Assembly: GCF_900156825.1 (NCBI RefSeq)
Contig: NZ_FTOV01000009.1
Coordinates: forward strand, 62,001 to 126,000
DNA: 64,000 bases
Direction of reading: 5' to 3'
From: Chryseobacterium gambrini
GTDB taxonomy: Bacteria; Bacteroidota; Bacteroidia; Flavobacteriales; Weeksellaceae
The position numbers and the translations under genes are program-made. The notes below the pieces were generated by a model. It did not search any database, was not told the DNA's origin, and was given only the letters and a program-made list of their open reading frames with translations. This document shows, one piece after another, positions 24,688 to 33,250 of this stretch (position 1 is the first letter of the stretch; each line of letters begins with the position of its first letter).

Positions 24688-25581
24688 ATGGAATCTAATG
24701 AAACCGTAAAAGGATTTTACCAGCGCGTCGGTCTGGAATGTATAAAAACTCCCGGAGTAGGACATTTTAATGTCTTTTCACGCGAAAACTGTTCTCTTAT
24801 TACGCCATACAGCAGAAGAGATTATTATAAAATTTCTCTGATTATCGGGAAAGGAAAGCTGCATTATGCCGATAAATGGATCTATGTGGATCAGCCGGCT
24901 TTGCTCTTTTCGAATCCGGTAATTCCTTATTCTTGGGAAGCAGAAGACAATGATCAGAAAGGTTTTTTCTGCCTCTTTACAGATCATTTTGTGCATGACG
25001 GAAACCGTCTGGGAAATCTTCAGGATTCCCAGCTCTTCAAAATTGGCGGAACTCCCGTCTTCTTTATCAATGAAGAACAGCAGAAAACCTTTGCCGATAT
25101 CTTTATTAAAATGATGAACGAAATTCAGTCTGATTATCTTCACAAATATGATATGCTGCGTGCTTACCTTCATCTTCTGATCCACGAAACGATGAAAATG
25201 CATCCTGCGGAAAATTTTGAACCTTATCAGAATGCTTCGCAAAGAGTTGCTTCCTTATTCATGGAATTACTGGAAAGACAATTTCCGATTGACAGTCCCG
25301 AAAGATTTCTAAAACTCAAAAGTCCGGTGGATTATGCAGAAAGTCTTTCCATTCACGTCAATTCATTAAACCGTTCCGTAAAGGAAATTACGGGAAAAAC
25401 GACAAGTCAGCAGATTGCGGCTAGAATTATTCAGGAAGCTCATGCCTTATTAAAACATACCGACTGGAATGTTTCTGAAATTGCCTACGGATTAGGCTTT
25501 GAAGAACCGGCTTATTTTACCAATTATTTTAAGAAACAAACCGGAATGACGCCCAATGCAGTAAGAACTGCGCTTGTTTGA
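24688..25581 (+). CDS. AraC-family transcriptional regulator
   Basis: A 297-residue cytoplasmic regulator. Residues ~1-180 form an AraC-type ligand-binding/cupin domain (GKGKLHYADKWIYVDQPALL). Residues ~195-297 contain the two helix-turn-helix motifs: YAESLSIHVNSLNRSVKEIT and ISEIAYGLGFEEPAYFTNYF-like sequence (WNVSEIAYGLGFEEPAYF), ending KKQTGMTPNAVR. It is followed by an aldo/keto reductase and an MFS exporter, which it probably controls. Repeated GTTTGAATT boxes flank it. Confidence 0.94.
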   Translation: MESNETVKGFYQRVGLECIKTPGVGHFNVFSRENCSLITPYSRRDYYKISLIIGKGKLHYADKWIYVDQPALLFSNPVIPYSWEAEDNDQKGFFCLFTDHFVHDGNRLGNLQDSQLFKIGGTPVFFINEEQQKTFADIFIKMMNEIQSDYLHKYDMLRAYLHLLIHETMKMHPAENFEPYQNASQRVASLFMELLERQFPIDSPERFLKLKSPVDYAESLSIHVNSLNRSVKEITGKTTSQQIAARIIQEAHALLKHTDWNVSEIAYGLGFEEPAYFTNYFKKQTGMTPNAVRTALV

Positions 25582-25612
25582 ATTTTATAATTCTTCGTTT
25601 GAATTCTATATT
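25576..25612 (+). promoter_or_regulatory. Tandem direct repeat, candidate AraC operator
   Basis: GTTTGAATTTTATAATT at 25576-25592 and a degenerate copy GTTTGAATTCTATATT at 25597-25612. The 21-base period equals two DNA turns, the usual layout for AraC-type half-sites, and the second copy abuts the -33 region of the next promoter. Confidence 0.45.
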
Positions 25613-25641
25613 GAAATCATTCAGCGGCTGTTATAATTTTG
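25610..25641 (+). promoter_or_regulatory. Bacteroidota-type promoter of the aldo/keto reductase gene
   Basis: ATTG at 25610-25613, 20 bases, TAATTTTG at 25634-25641, matching TTTG-N19-21-TAnnTTTG; ATG follows 28 bases later. Confidence 0.5.
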
Positions 25642-25669
25642 TACTGTAACTTTAAAATCACAAGCTATC

Positions 25670-26671
25670 ATGAAATTTAGAAAATTAGGAAACACCGGAA
25701 AAGAATTATCAGCCATCGGTTTGGGATGTATGGGAATGAGCTTTGCTTACGGACCCACAGATGAACAGGAAAGCATCAAAACCCTTCATAAATCGCTAGA
25801 TCTGGGGATCAACTTTTGGGATACAGCCGATATGTATGCCAACGGAGAAAATGAAAAATTAATTTCAAAAGTTTTGGTTCCGAACCGTGACAAAATTTTT
25901 ATCGCAACCAAATTCGGATTCCGTTTTAAAGACGGACAAGCCGGTCACAGTGGCGCTCCGGGAACGTATTTTGACGGTTCGCCGGAATGGATTAAAAAGG
26001 CAGTGGATTTAAGTCTTCAGCGCCTCAAAATTGATGAAATTGATTTGTATTATGCGCACAGAGTAGACCCGAATATTCCTGTGGAAGAAACGGTAGGTGC
26101 AATGGCAGATTTGGTAAAGGCTGGAAAAGTAAAATATTTAGGTTTATCCGAAGCTTCTGCGGAATCGATCAGAAAAGCACATAAAATTCATCCGATTACC
26201 GCGCTGCAGTCAGAATATTCCCTGCTTACGAAAGATGTCGAGCGTGAAATTCTGCCTGTAATCCGTGAACTGGGAATCACTTTAGTTCCTTATTCACCTT
26301 TAGCACGGGGACTTTTTTCAAATATTAATGAAGTTCAGAACTTTACGGATGGAGATTTCAGAAAATCTTTACCGCGTTATCAGGAAAAATATCTTGAAAA
26401 TAACAGAAATTTAGCACAGGAAATCAATGATTTTGCTGCTTCAAAAGGCGTAAAAGGAACTCAGCTTGCTTTAGCATGGGTTCTGAATCAGGGAGAGGAT
26501 ATCATTCCGATTCCGGGAACGAAACGCATCCAATATTTAGAAGAAAATATTGAAGCAACCAAAATTGAGCTTTCAGAATCTGATCTGAAAACAATAGATT
26601 CTATCTTAAATAAATATCCCGACGTTGGTGAAAGATACAGCGAAGGATCAATGAAATTAGTCAATAATTAA
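25670..26671 (+). CDS. Aldo/keto reductase (AKR13-like)
   Basis: A 333-residue cytoplasmic NADPH-dependent reductase with a TIM-barrel fold. The catalytic tetrad is visible: Asp in FWDTADMYANGENE, Tyr in MYANG, Lys in ATKFGF and His in YYAHRVDP. The cofactor-binding end is IPIPGTKRIQYLEENI. The start GLGCMGMSFAYGP is typical of the AKR11/13 type that acts on a broad range of aldehydes. It lies between an AraC regulator and a drug-exporter-like MFS gene, which suggests a detoxification unit. Confidence 0.93.
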   Translation: MKFRKLGNTGKELSAIGLGCMGMSFAYGPTDEQESIKTLHKSLDLGINFWDTADMYANGENEKLISKVLVPNRDKIFIATKFGFRFKDGQAGHSGAPGTYFDGSPEWIKKAVDLSLQRLKIDEIDLYYAHRVDPNIPVEETVGAMADLVKAGKVKYLGLSEASAESIRKAHKIHPITALQSEYSLLTKDVEREILPVIRELGITLVPYSPLARGLFSNINEVQNFTDGDFRKSLPRYQEKYLENNRNLAQEINDFAASKGVKGTQLALAWVLNQGEDIIPIPGTKRIQYLEENIEATKIELSESDLKTIDSILNKYPDVGERYSEGSMKLVNN

Positions 26672-26746
26672 AATTGCATGAATTCAGATTTTCAGGATCT
26701 TTTTCCGGAAATCTGGATTTTCAATTGATAATTTTTAACATCAGTA

Positions 26747-27937
26747 ATGGTTACCCTTAAAGAAAAAAACAAATTTATTGCTACGGTTTTAGCATTTGCC
26801 GTTATTCCGATGTCCGGACTGGCAACGGATATTTATCTGCCTTCTATGCCGAGTATGGCAACGGAACTGCATCAGACGGAAAGCAATATTCAGCTTACTT
26901 TATCCATATTTTTAATCAGCTACGGTCTTACCCAGTTTTTCGCCGGAAGTATTGTAGATTCTTTCGGAAGATATAAAGTTTCCATGATTTCTCTGGCACT
27001 TTTTGTCGCCTCTTTTTTAATTACCGCTACAACGCAGAATATTTTTGTGATCTATGCAATGCGTGTTTTGCAGGGTGTTTTGTCTGGCTTTGCAGTCGTT
27101 GCCAAAAGAGCTTTTTTTGTGGATGTTTATGAAGGAGAAGAGCGGAAACATTATCTCAGCATCATGACGATTGTCTGGTCGGTTGGACCTATTGTTGCAC
27201 CGTTTATCGGAGGATATCTGCAGAAAAACTTTGGATGGCAGTCAAATTTTTACGTTTTGGCAGGGTACAGTTTGTTATTGCTGATTCTTGAATTTATATT
27301 CTCTGGTGAAACATTAAAAAAGAGAAATCCATTTCATTTGGAATTTCTGATTAAAGAATATAATTCCATGTTCAAAGCTAAAGATTTTTTCTACGGAATG
27401 ATTATGTGCGGCTTGAGCTACTCAATGATTATGTTTTTTAATCTTTGTGGTTCCTTTATTATTGAGCATAAAATGGGCTATTCCGAAGTTGTGGCAGGAT
27501 ATGTTTCTCTCATTCTCGGTTTTGCATGGATGACGGGCGGATTTTTAGGAAAGGCATTGATTAACAAAGCTTTTTTACCGAAAATAAGAAACGCTAACTT
27601 TATTCAGTTGCTTCTGATTGCTGTTATGTTTGCCGCTTCCTCTTTCTCCAATAATATTTACAGTCTGGTTGCGTTTGCTTTTTTAATTCACGTAACAGCA
27701 GGATTTATTTTCAACAATTATTTTTCCTACTGTATCGGAAGGTTTCCCAATTCTGCCGGAATTGCAGGAGGTTTGACGGGTGGAGTAGCCTTCATTATTA
27801 CTTCAGCATTGAGCTATGGAATTGCCGCATTCATAAAACCTCAGGTTCAGCTTCAGGTTGCGGAAGGTTATTTTATTCTGGGACTTTTAGGACTGTTTAT
27901 TTTAAGCATGATTAAATTCAGAAAAGCTCATGCTTAG
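26747..27937 (+). CDS. MFS transporter, Bcr/CflA-type drug/proton antiporter
   Basis: A 396-residue inner-membrane protein with about 12 helices. The opening AVIPMSGLATDIYLPSMPSM is characteristic of the Bcr/CflA DHA1 group, and FAGSIVDSFGRYKVSM is the A-loop motif (GxxxDxxGRR type). MRVLQGVLSGFAVVAKRAFF carries the motif B Arg. It begins 75 bases after the reductase gene and probably shares its transcript. Likely exports small toxic compounds; substrate unknown. Confidence 0.92.
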   Translation: MVTLKEKNKFIATVLAFAVIPMSGLATDIYLPSMPSMATELHQTESNIQLTLSIFLISYGLTQFFAGSIVDSFGRYKVSMISLALFVASFLITATTQNIFVIYAMRVLQGVLSGFAVVAKRAFFVDVYEGEERKHYLSIMTIVWSVGPIVAPFIGGYLQKNFGWQSNFYVLAGYSLLLLILEFIFSGETLKKRNPFHLEFLIKEYNSMFKAKDFFYGMIMCGLSYSMIMFFNLCGSFIIEHKMGYSEVVAGYVSLILGFAWMTGGFLGKALINKAFLPKIRNANFIQLLLIAVMFAASSFSNNIYSLVAFAFLIHVTAGFIFNNYFSYCIGRFPNSAGIAGGLTGGVAFIITSALSYGIAAFIKPQVQLQVAEGYFILGLLGLFILSMIKFRKAHA

Positions 27938-27982
27938 AAGTTTATATTTATTTAAATTTTCCACGACATAGTTTTTATAATA

Positions 27983-28012
27983 AATCCTCTCTTTTCGGGA
28001 GGATTTGTTTTT
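27983..28012 (+). terminator. Terminator after the MFS gene
   Basis: Stem AATCCTC / GAGGATT (27983-27989, 27999-28005), then TGTTTTT. Confidence 0.75.
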
Positions 28013-28032
28013 ATCTTCCGTGTTTTAATACA

Positions 28033-28056
28033 AAAAGCCCCTTTATGAAAGGAGCT
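28033..28056 (-). terminator. Terminator of the T9SS-related gene pair
   Basis: On the minus strand AAGCTCCTTTC and AAAGGGGCTT form an imperfect stem followed by TTTTTG. Confidence 0.65.
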
Positions 28057-28087
28057 TCTGTTAAATTATGAATAGATAATTTATTGC

Positions 28088-29203
28088 TTATATTTGTGTG
28101 ATTGTATAAGTTCCGGTTGCATCGAAATTAAGGCCAAATTCAATTTTAAAGTTTTTAGGAGTAGAAGTGAGATTTGGGAAATTGATCGCTGCTCCGCTTA
28201 CATCAAATGATCCATCGTTTAAATTATCACCTAAATCTTCGGGTTCAATACCATTTGGAGCCAATTGAATATAAAAAGAGCCACCGTTAGTATTCGTAAC
28301 ACCATAAACATTTATGGTGAATTTACCGGTTGCGGTACTATAAGTTACATTGGTTGTAGGTGGTGTTCCGTTTGTTGAAGTGAACTGTAATTTTGGAACA
28401 AAATTCTCAAAATTAACTCCAATAGTTGTTACAGTAACAAAACCTGTATAAATCTGATAAAATCCGTTAGAAGTTACATTATAACTGCTTCCATTTGCTA
28501 CAATTGATCCGTAAGAATCAGAACCGTAAGTCTGTGCTCCATTACCAGGGGAAGACAAAAACTTAATCTGAGTATTTGCCTGAAGGTATTTGTATCCGAA
28601 CTTAGGAATTCCATTTCCTCTTAAAAGTTCTGCAGTTGATGGATTAAACGAATTATATGATCCATACATATACAAATTGGAAGGTACTGTATTTCCTGCA
28701 GAGCTGGAATTTGTAGGTAAGCTTAAAGTCCCGGAATCATTCACTCCTAAAGTATAACTTGTTCCATTAGGAGAAGTTAGCGTAATTCCCTGTCCTGCTC
28801 CTGTTACAACTGTTTTACTCACTTGTGCATAAGGCACACTCATCAACTGATTTACCCCGACATTCGTATAATTAGAACCTCCTGCAGGATCCATTTCTAC
28901 CTTAACAAATTTGGCGTTGGTTCCCCAGTTGATCGCTCCAAAGTTTCCTGTAGTAGCCGTTCCCTGTCCGATGTTCAGATTTACCAGACCTTTAGCGTTG
29001 GTAGTTTTGTTTTGAGTTTCTGTATATAAAACCGTTCCGTTGGCTGCATTATCCAGGATGCTGATTCTCAAAGAAACGTTTCCGTTAGCAATCGGAGCTC
29101 CTGCCGCATTAAAAGCAATCGTCTGATAGCTGAAAGCCTGCGGAACCTGCGCACTTACTAAACTTGCTAAAAATAATCCTATAGTTGCGTAAAGCTTTTT
29201 CAT
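28088..29203 (-). CDS. Exported cell-surface-type protein with Bacteroidota N-terminal repeat domain
   Basis: About 371 residues from the ATG at 29201-29203. Signal peptide MKKLYATIGLFLASLVSAQ. Residues ~20-130 form the domain found at the N-terminus of many Bacteroidota surface proteins (PQAFSYQTIAFNAAGAPIAN, VSLRISILDNAANGTVLYTE, MSVPYAQVSK), often ahead of collagen-like or tail-fibre-like parts. The rest is Ser/Thr/Asn/Gly-rich and beta-rich. No T9SS C-terminal domain is visible. It follows 15 bases behind a T9SS sorting-domain protein in the same operon, which may act with it. Confidence 0.8.
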   Translation of the reverse strand: MKKLYATIGLFLASLVSAQVPQAFSYQTIAFNAAGAPIANGNVSLRISILDNAANGTVLYTETQNKTTNAKGLVNLNIGQGTATTGNFGAINWGTNAKFVKVEMDPAGGSNYTNVGVNQLMSVPYAQVSKTVVTGAGQGITLTSPNGTSYTLGVNDSGTLSLPTNSSSAGNTVPSNLYMYGSYNSFNPSTAELLRGNGIPKFGYKYLQANTQIKFLSSPGNGAQTYGSDSYGSIVANGSSYNVTSNGFYQIYTGFVTVTTIGVNFENFVPKLQFTSTNGTPPTTNVTYSTATGKFTINVYGVTNTNGGSFYIQLAPNGIEPEDLGDNLNDGSFDVSGAAINFPNLTSTPKNFKIEFGLNFDATGTYTITQI

Positions 29204-29218
29204 GTTCAAATAGTTTTT

Positions 29219-29671
29219 TTAAGGTTTTTTGATAATTTTAATAGGTTTGATGTCGGAGTTTTTGAAAACGATCATATAAACTCCCTGTTGAAGATGTCTT
29301 AAATCCAGTTGTTCAGCATCTAACTTGGTTTTAAAAACAAGCTTTCCCGAAAGATCATAAATTTCCGCACCTTCGATTTTTGATTTTGAATTCAGTTTAA
29401 CGTAAATGAAATCAGCAGTAGGATTCGGATAAATTTTCACATGGTCTTTTTCAAGTTCTGAAACACCCAAAACCTGTAAAACAGACTGGTAAAACATTCC
29501 CATTGTTCCGGAATTCGCTTTGTCAGGATCTGTAGGAATCACATAAATTTCTCCCACCGAATGCGTAAAGTTATCCGCAGAAACCGCTCCCGAGTTCATA
29601 TTCCCTATCACAGACTGGGCAAAACCAAAAAAAGGAACTCCGAATAAGAATAGAGTAATTTTTTTTCTCAT
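29219..29671 (-). CDS. T9SS type A sorting-domain protein
   Basis: About 150 residues from the ATG at 29669-29671 (MRKKITLFLFGVPFFGFAQ signal peptide). Residues ~40-60 (HSVGEIYVIPTDPDKANSG) are a short linker-like segment, and residues ~75-150 are a full type A T9SS C-terminal domain (KIYPNPTADFIYVKL, GAEIYDLSGKLVFKT, LQQGVYMIVFKN). With almost no cargo between signal peptide and sorting domain it is an unusually small T9SS substrate, often annotated as a hypothetical protein next to a larger surface protein. First gene of the pair. Confidence 0.85.
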   Translation of the reverse strand: MRKKITLFLFGVPFFGFAQSVIGNMNSGAVSADNFTHSVGEIYVIPTDPDKANSGTMGMFYQSVLQVLGVSELEKDHVKIYPNPTADFIYVKLNSKSKIEGAEIYDLSGKLVFKTKLDAEQLDLRHLQQGVYMIVFKNSDIKPIKIIKKP

Positions 29672-29833
29672 GGTCAATAATTTTAAGGATTGCGAATATA
29701 AATAAATTTTTGATTATAAAGATGGTTTTCAGATTTATGTCATTTTATTTTTTGTTTAAGTATTTTTAATCATTATTTGGATAGATAATTTTTCTTTTTT
29801 AGTTAAATTTGAAAAACAATAAAAAAATAAATT

Positions 29834-30331
29834 ATGTCAAGTATTACATTAAAAGGAAACGTAGTAAATACAATAGGAAGTTTACCATCAGTAGGAAGCA
29901 CAATTAAAGACTTTGCTTTGGTAGATTCAGGACTGAATGTAAAAACTCTGGAGACTTTCGAAGGAAAAAAGAAAGTATTTAATATTTTTCCAAGTATTGA
30001 TACTCCTACTTGCGCATCATCCGCAAGAAAGTTTAATGAAGAAGCTTCAGCTTTAGAAAATACAGTCGTTATTAATGTATCTAAAGATTTACCTTTTGCT
30101 TTGGGAAGATTCTGCGCTGCGGAAGGTCTGAACAATGTAGAAACCCTTTCTGATTTCAGAAGCAGTTTTGGAGACGATTATGAAGTAACGATTACAGACT
30201 CTCCGATGAAAGGTCTTTTAAGCCGTGCGGTTATTGTAGCAGATGAAAACAATAAAGTGGTTTATACAGAGCAGGTTTCAGAAATTGCAGATGAACCGGA
30301 TTATGAGGCTGCATTAGCTGCGTTGAAGTAA
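29834..30331 (+). CDS. tpx: Thiol peroxidase (atypical 2-Cys peroxiredoxin)
   Basis: A 165-residue enzyme that reduces lipid and other hydroperoxides with thioredoxin. The peroxidatic Cys is in FPSIDTPTCASSARKFN and the resolving Cys in LGRFCAAEGLNNV, as in E. coli Tpx, followed by SRAVIVADENNKVVYTE and EPDYEAALAALK. Length matches the family exactly. A TAAATTTG box at 29804-29811 fits a -7 element, and a strong terminator follows, so it is monocistronic. Confidence 0.97.
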   Translation: MSSITLKGNVVNTIGSLPSVGSTIKDFALVDSGLNVKTLETFEGKKKVFNIFPSIDTPTCASSARKFNEEASALENTVVINVSKDLPFALGRFCAAEGLNNVETLSDFRSSFGDDYEVTITDSPMKGLLSRAVIVADENNKVVYTEQVSEIADEPDYEAALAALK

Positions 30332-30353
30332 AAACCGATCCATAAAAAATCGG

Positions 30354-30382
30354 AGTCCTGCACAGTCTGCAGGACTTTTTTC
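30354..30382 (+). terminator. Terminator after tpx
   Basis: Perfect 9-bp stem AGTCCTGCA / TGCAGGACT with loop CAGTC, then T5. Confidence 0.9.
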
Positions 30383-30452
30383 TTTCCTATTTTCCATAAA
30401 ATTCCTGATCACAATCATTAAAAATTAAAAACTTTCCGCTTACCTTTACATC

Positions 30453-31664
30453 ATGAAACGTTCCGGAACCGCAGATTTACCCCTTCACTATGGCAAAGTA
30501 CCGCCCTGGCTTTACGAACGGATGTCGATCCTCGGTCTTTCTATCGTTGAGGTTATTCTCATGGAGTATGGTAAAGACGAAGTTCTCCGCCGACTGGCAG
30601 ATCCTTTCTGGTTTCAGAGTTTTGGCGCGGTGATGGGAATGGACTGGCATTCTTCAGGAATTACAACTTCCGTAATGGGCGCTTTGAAGCGTTCCATCAA
30701 TCCGAATTCCCAGTCGTTAGGATTGTATATTTGTGGCGGAAAAGGAAAATTTTCCCGCGAAACACCTTCAGAACTCCTTCAGATTGCCGATAAAACGGGT
30801 TTAAACGGAAATGATCTTGTAAAAGCCAGCAAACTTTCGGCGAAAGTAGATAACACCGCAATTCAGGATGGATATCACCTCTATCTGCATAATTTTATTT
30901 TGTCGGATAACGGAAACTGGAGTGTTGTTCAGCAGGGAATGCACGAATCGGACGGAACCGCAAGACGCTATCATTGGCATTCAGGAAATATAAAATCCTT
31001 TGTGGAAGAACCTCACACCGGAATCAACGGAATTTCAAGAGGAACCATTTTAAATCTTACAGATGCGGAAGCTTCCGGGAACAGAAAAGGAATTTTAGAA
31101 ATTTCCCATACCGATTCTGCCGAAATTATGAGTGATTTTTCAAGGCTAATTCTTCCCAATCATCACGATGTTCAGGCTTCTGATGTTGATTTGAAACGTC
31201 TCGGAGCGCTTTTATATGTAACCCGAGAGCAGCAACCGCAAAATTTTGAAGAGTTGCTGATGTTGGAAGGTGTCGGTCCGAGAACCATGCAGTCTTTGGC
31301 TTTGGTAAGCGAAGTCATTCACGGTGCGCCGTCAAGATTCAAAGATCCGGCGAGATTCTCTTTTGCGCATGGCGGAAAAGACGGTCATCCGTTTCCGGTT
31401 CCTACCAAAGTCTATGATGAAAGCTTACAGATTCTAAAATCAGGAATTGAAAAATCTAAACTTGGCAATTCAGACAAGTTAAAAACCTTAAACAAGTTAC
31501 ATCAGATTATCGAATCAACTGAAAAGGATTTTACTCCCGATTTTGATATTCAGGAAGTAATTGAAGAAGAAAGACAGAATTCCTGGCGTTTTGGAGGTAA
31601 AACCGTTTTCGGAGATGCTCAGAAACCTTCGAATCCCAAACCTATTCAGCTTTCTCTGTTTTAA
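30453..31664 (+). CDS. DUF763 domain-containing protein
   Basis: A 403-residue cytoplasmic protein. It starts with the DUF763 signature MKRSGTADLPLHYGKVPPWL and continues with FGAVMGMDWHSSGITTSV, ALKRSINPNSQSLGLYICGG and RYHWHSGNIKSFVEEPHTGI. Residues ~270-285 (LLMLEGVGPRTMQSLALVSE) look like a helix-hairpin-helix DNA-binding motif, followed by HGGKDGHPFPVPTKVYDESL. DUF763 has no established function; the helix-hairpin-helix and conserved His/Asp residues point to nucleic acid. Length fits the family. Confidence 0.9.
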   Translation: MKRSGTADLPLHYGKVPPWLYERMSILGLSIVEVILMEYGKDEVLRRLADPFWFQSFGAVMGMDWHSSGITTSVMGALKRSINPNSQSLGLYICGGKGKFSRETPSELLQIADKTGLNGNDLVKASKLSAKVDNTAIQDGYHLYLHNFILSDNGNWSVVQQGMHESDGTARRYHWHSGNIKSFVEEPHTGINGISRGTILNLTDAEASGNRKGILEISHTDSAEIMSDFSRLILPNHHDVQASDVDLKRLGALLYVTREQQPQNFEELLMLEGVGPRTMQSLALVSEVIHGAPSRFKDPARFSFAHGGKDGHPFPVPTKVYDESLQILKSGIEKSKLGNSDKLKTLNKLHQIIESTEKDFTPDFDIQEVIEEERQNSWRFGGKTVFGDAQKPSNPKPIQLSLF

Positions 31665-31833
31665 AATCTGTTAATAATCAAATATATTTGTTATCCTAAC
31701 AGAACAAAGTGGATTGAAGCATCTCAAAGTAAGAGCGTGATTAGTTTATGATCCCGCAAATCTTCACTTTATGTAAGAATTACTTCATCAGTTCCAATAA
31801 AAATTCTATTTTTAAAACTTCAAAAACATTTAC

Positions 31834-32427
31834 ATGATGAGCAATAAAGCCTTAGAAATCTGCTACGATTTCCCTTTTTTCCTTGATGATGAGCTTCAGG
31901 AGATATTTCAGGCGCATGAAAAAGTCCTTTTTCACAAAGGAGATTTCATTCTGGAAGAAGGAAAAACTGCCAACGAATATTATATTCTGGAGAAAGGTCT
32001 GGCTCGCTCATTTGTCAACGATTTTAACGGAAATGAAGTAACGATCAACTTTTTTGTTGAAAATGAAATCATCATCGAAGTTTCTTCACTGTTTCAGAGA
32101 ATTCCCACTCAGGAAAATATTGTCTGCATTACAGACTGCGAATGCTGGAAGTTTGATTTTGAGACTTTTCAGGAATTGTTTCATAAAATTCCGAACCTCA
32201 GAGAATGGGGAAGAGCCTGGATGTCGCAGCAGCTTTTCATCGGGAAACAGCGTTCCGTAGAGATGTTTACCCTTTCCGCAACCAAACGTTATCTCAATCT
32301 TTTAGAACAGAAACCTCACGTTGTGCAGTTTGCTCCCTTGAAGCAGATAGCCTCATTTTTAGGCGTTACAGACACTTCTTTGAGCAGAATTCGTAAAGAA
32401 CTGGTTTCCCATCCAAAGAAAATTTAA
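31834..32427 (+). CDS. Crp/Fnr-family transcriptional regulator
   Basis: A 197-residue regulator. Residues ~15-120 form a cyclic-nucleotide-binding-type beta-roll (FHKGDFILEEGKTANEYYIL, LEKGLARSFV). Residues ~150-195 form a short DNA-binding end (RYLNLLEQKPHV, QIASFLGVTDTSLSRIRKEL). No Cys cluster of the Fnr type is present, and the cAMP-contacting Arg-Ser pair is not evident, so the ligand is unknown. This short form is widespread in Bacteroidota. The next gene, a VOC protein, is on the same strand with its own promoter-like box. Confidence 0.9.
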   Translation: MMSNKALEICYDFPFFLDDELQEIFQAHEKVLFHKGDFILEEGKTANEYYILEKGLARSFVNDFNGNEVTINFFVENEIIIEVSSLFQRIPTQENIVCITDCECWKFDFETFQELFHKIPNLREWGRAWMSQQLFIGKQRSVEMFTLSATKRYLNLLEQKPHVVQFAPLKQIASFLGVTDTSLSRIRKELVSHPKKI

Positions 32428-32466
32428 ATCTTGTCTTATGGCAAGTTGATTTTTATTTTAACTTGG

Positions 32467-32474
32467 TACTTTTG
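32467..32474 (+). promoter_or_regulatory. -7 box TACTTTTG before the VOC gene
   Basis: TACTTTTG fits TAnnTTTG, with GTTG 18 bases upstream (32445-32448) as a candidate -33 element; the ATG is 30 bases downstream. Confidence 0.4.
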
Positions 32475-32504
32475 ATTACAAGTTCAACAATAAAAAATAG
32501 CAAA

Positions 32505-32897
32505 ATGAAAATCAATCAAATTTATGTGAATCTTCCGGTGAAAGATGTACAGAAAACCAAAGAATTCTGGACAAATTTAGGCTTCGCCACCAACGAAGAA
32601 ATGTCAAATGACAAGTCCGTTTGTGTAGTAATGAACGAGAATATCTATGTGATGTTCTTAACGGAAGAATCGTTCCAGACTTTTTCCGAGAGACCATTAC
32701 CCAATGGCGATACCACGCAGGTTTTGGTGGCAATCAGTTTAGAAACCCGTGAAGAAGTAGATCAGGTGGTAAATGCAGCCGTAGCAAATGGAGCTACTCA
32801 ACATGAAGAACCGCAGGATTACGGATGGATGTATCATAATTCTTTTTGGGACATCAACGGACATGGCTGGAATGTAATGTTTGCAGATCCTTCCTAA
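32505..32897 (+). CDS. VOC-family (glyoxalase/bleomycin resistance-like) protein
   Basis: About 130 residues from the ATG at 32505 (MKINQIYVNLPVKDVQKTKE); an earlier in-frame start is in untranslated leader. A single vicinal-oxygen-chelate domain: KEFWTNLGFATNEEMSNDKS in the first half and EEPQDYGWMYHNSFWDINGH, with WNVMFADPS, in the second. Metal-binding positions are likely but the reaction is unknown. First of a run of small VOC and SRPBCC genes on the plus strand. Confidence 0.88.
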   Translation: MKINQIYVNLPVKDVQKTKEFWTNLGFATNEEMSNDKSVCVVMNENIYVMFLTEESFQTFSERPLPNGDTTQVLVAISLETREEVDQVVNAAVANGATQHEEPQDYGWMYHNSFWDINGHGWNVMFADPS

Positions 32898-33100
32898 ATG
32901 CCTAAAGAGTAAAACCTTAACCCATATCATTTAACTCTTACATAAATTTTTGTGAAATAAAATTTGTGCGGATATTTCTTTGTCATTTTTTAAAGAAATT
33001 TTCTTCAATCGTATGAGGTTAAAAAATCAATAAGATAGATTCTTCCTTCGTCAGAATGACAAACGATCTGTTCAATCTTTGCTGATTAAAATATTAATAT

Positions 33101-33230
33101 TATTAGTGTTATTAGTGAAAAAATTAGTGCTATCTGTGTTTAAAAAAACTAATCACACAAATACTTTAAACAAATTCCACAAATATTATTAGTGTTATTC
33201 GTGAAAAAATTAGAGCTATTTGTGTTTAAA
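33101..33230 (+). repeat. Tandem pair of family E repeats
   Basis: Two copies, 33101-33144 and 33187-33230, of a 44-base unit: TATTAGTGTTATTAGTGAAA then AAATTAGTGCTATCTGTG and TTTA. Single copies lie at 34541-34582 and 38017-38059, all directly before plus-strand genes. The 350-base gap here otherwise holds only a family A-like relic near 33040-33062 (AGATTCTTCC...AGAATGACA). Confidence 0.6.
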
Positions 33231-33250
33231 TCTAAAAAAAATAAAAAATC

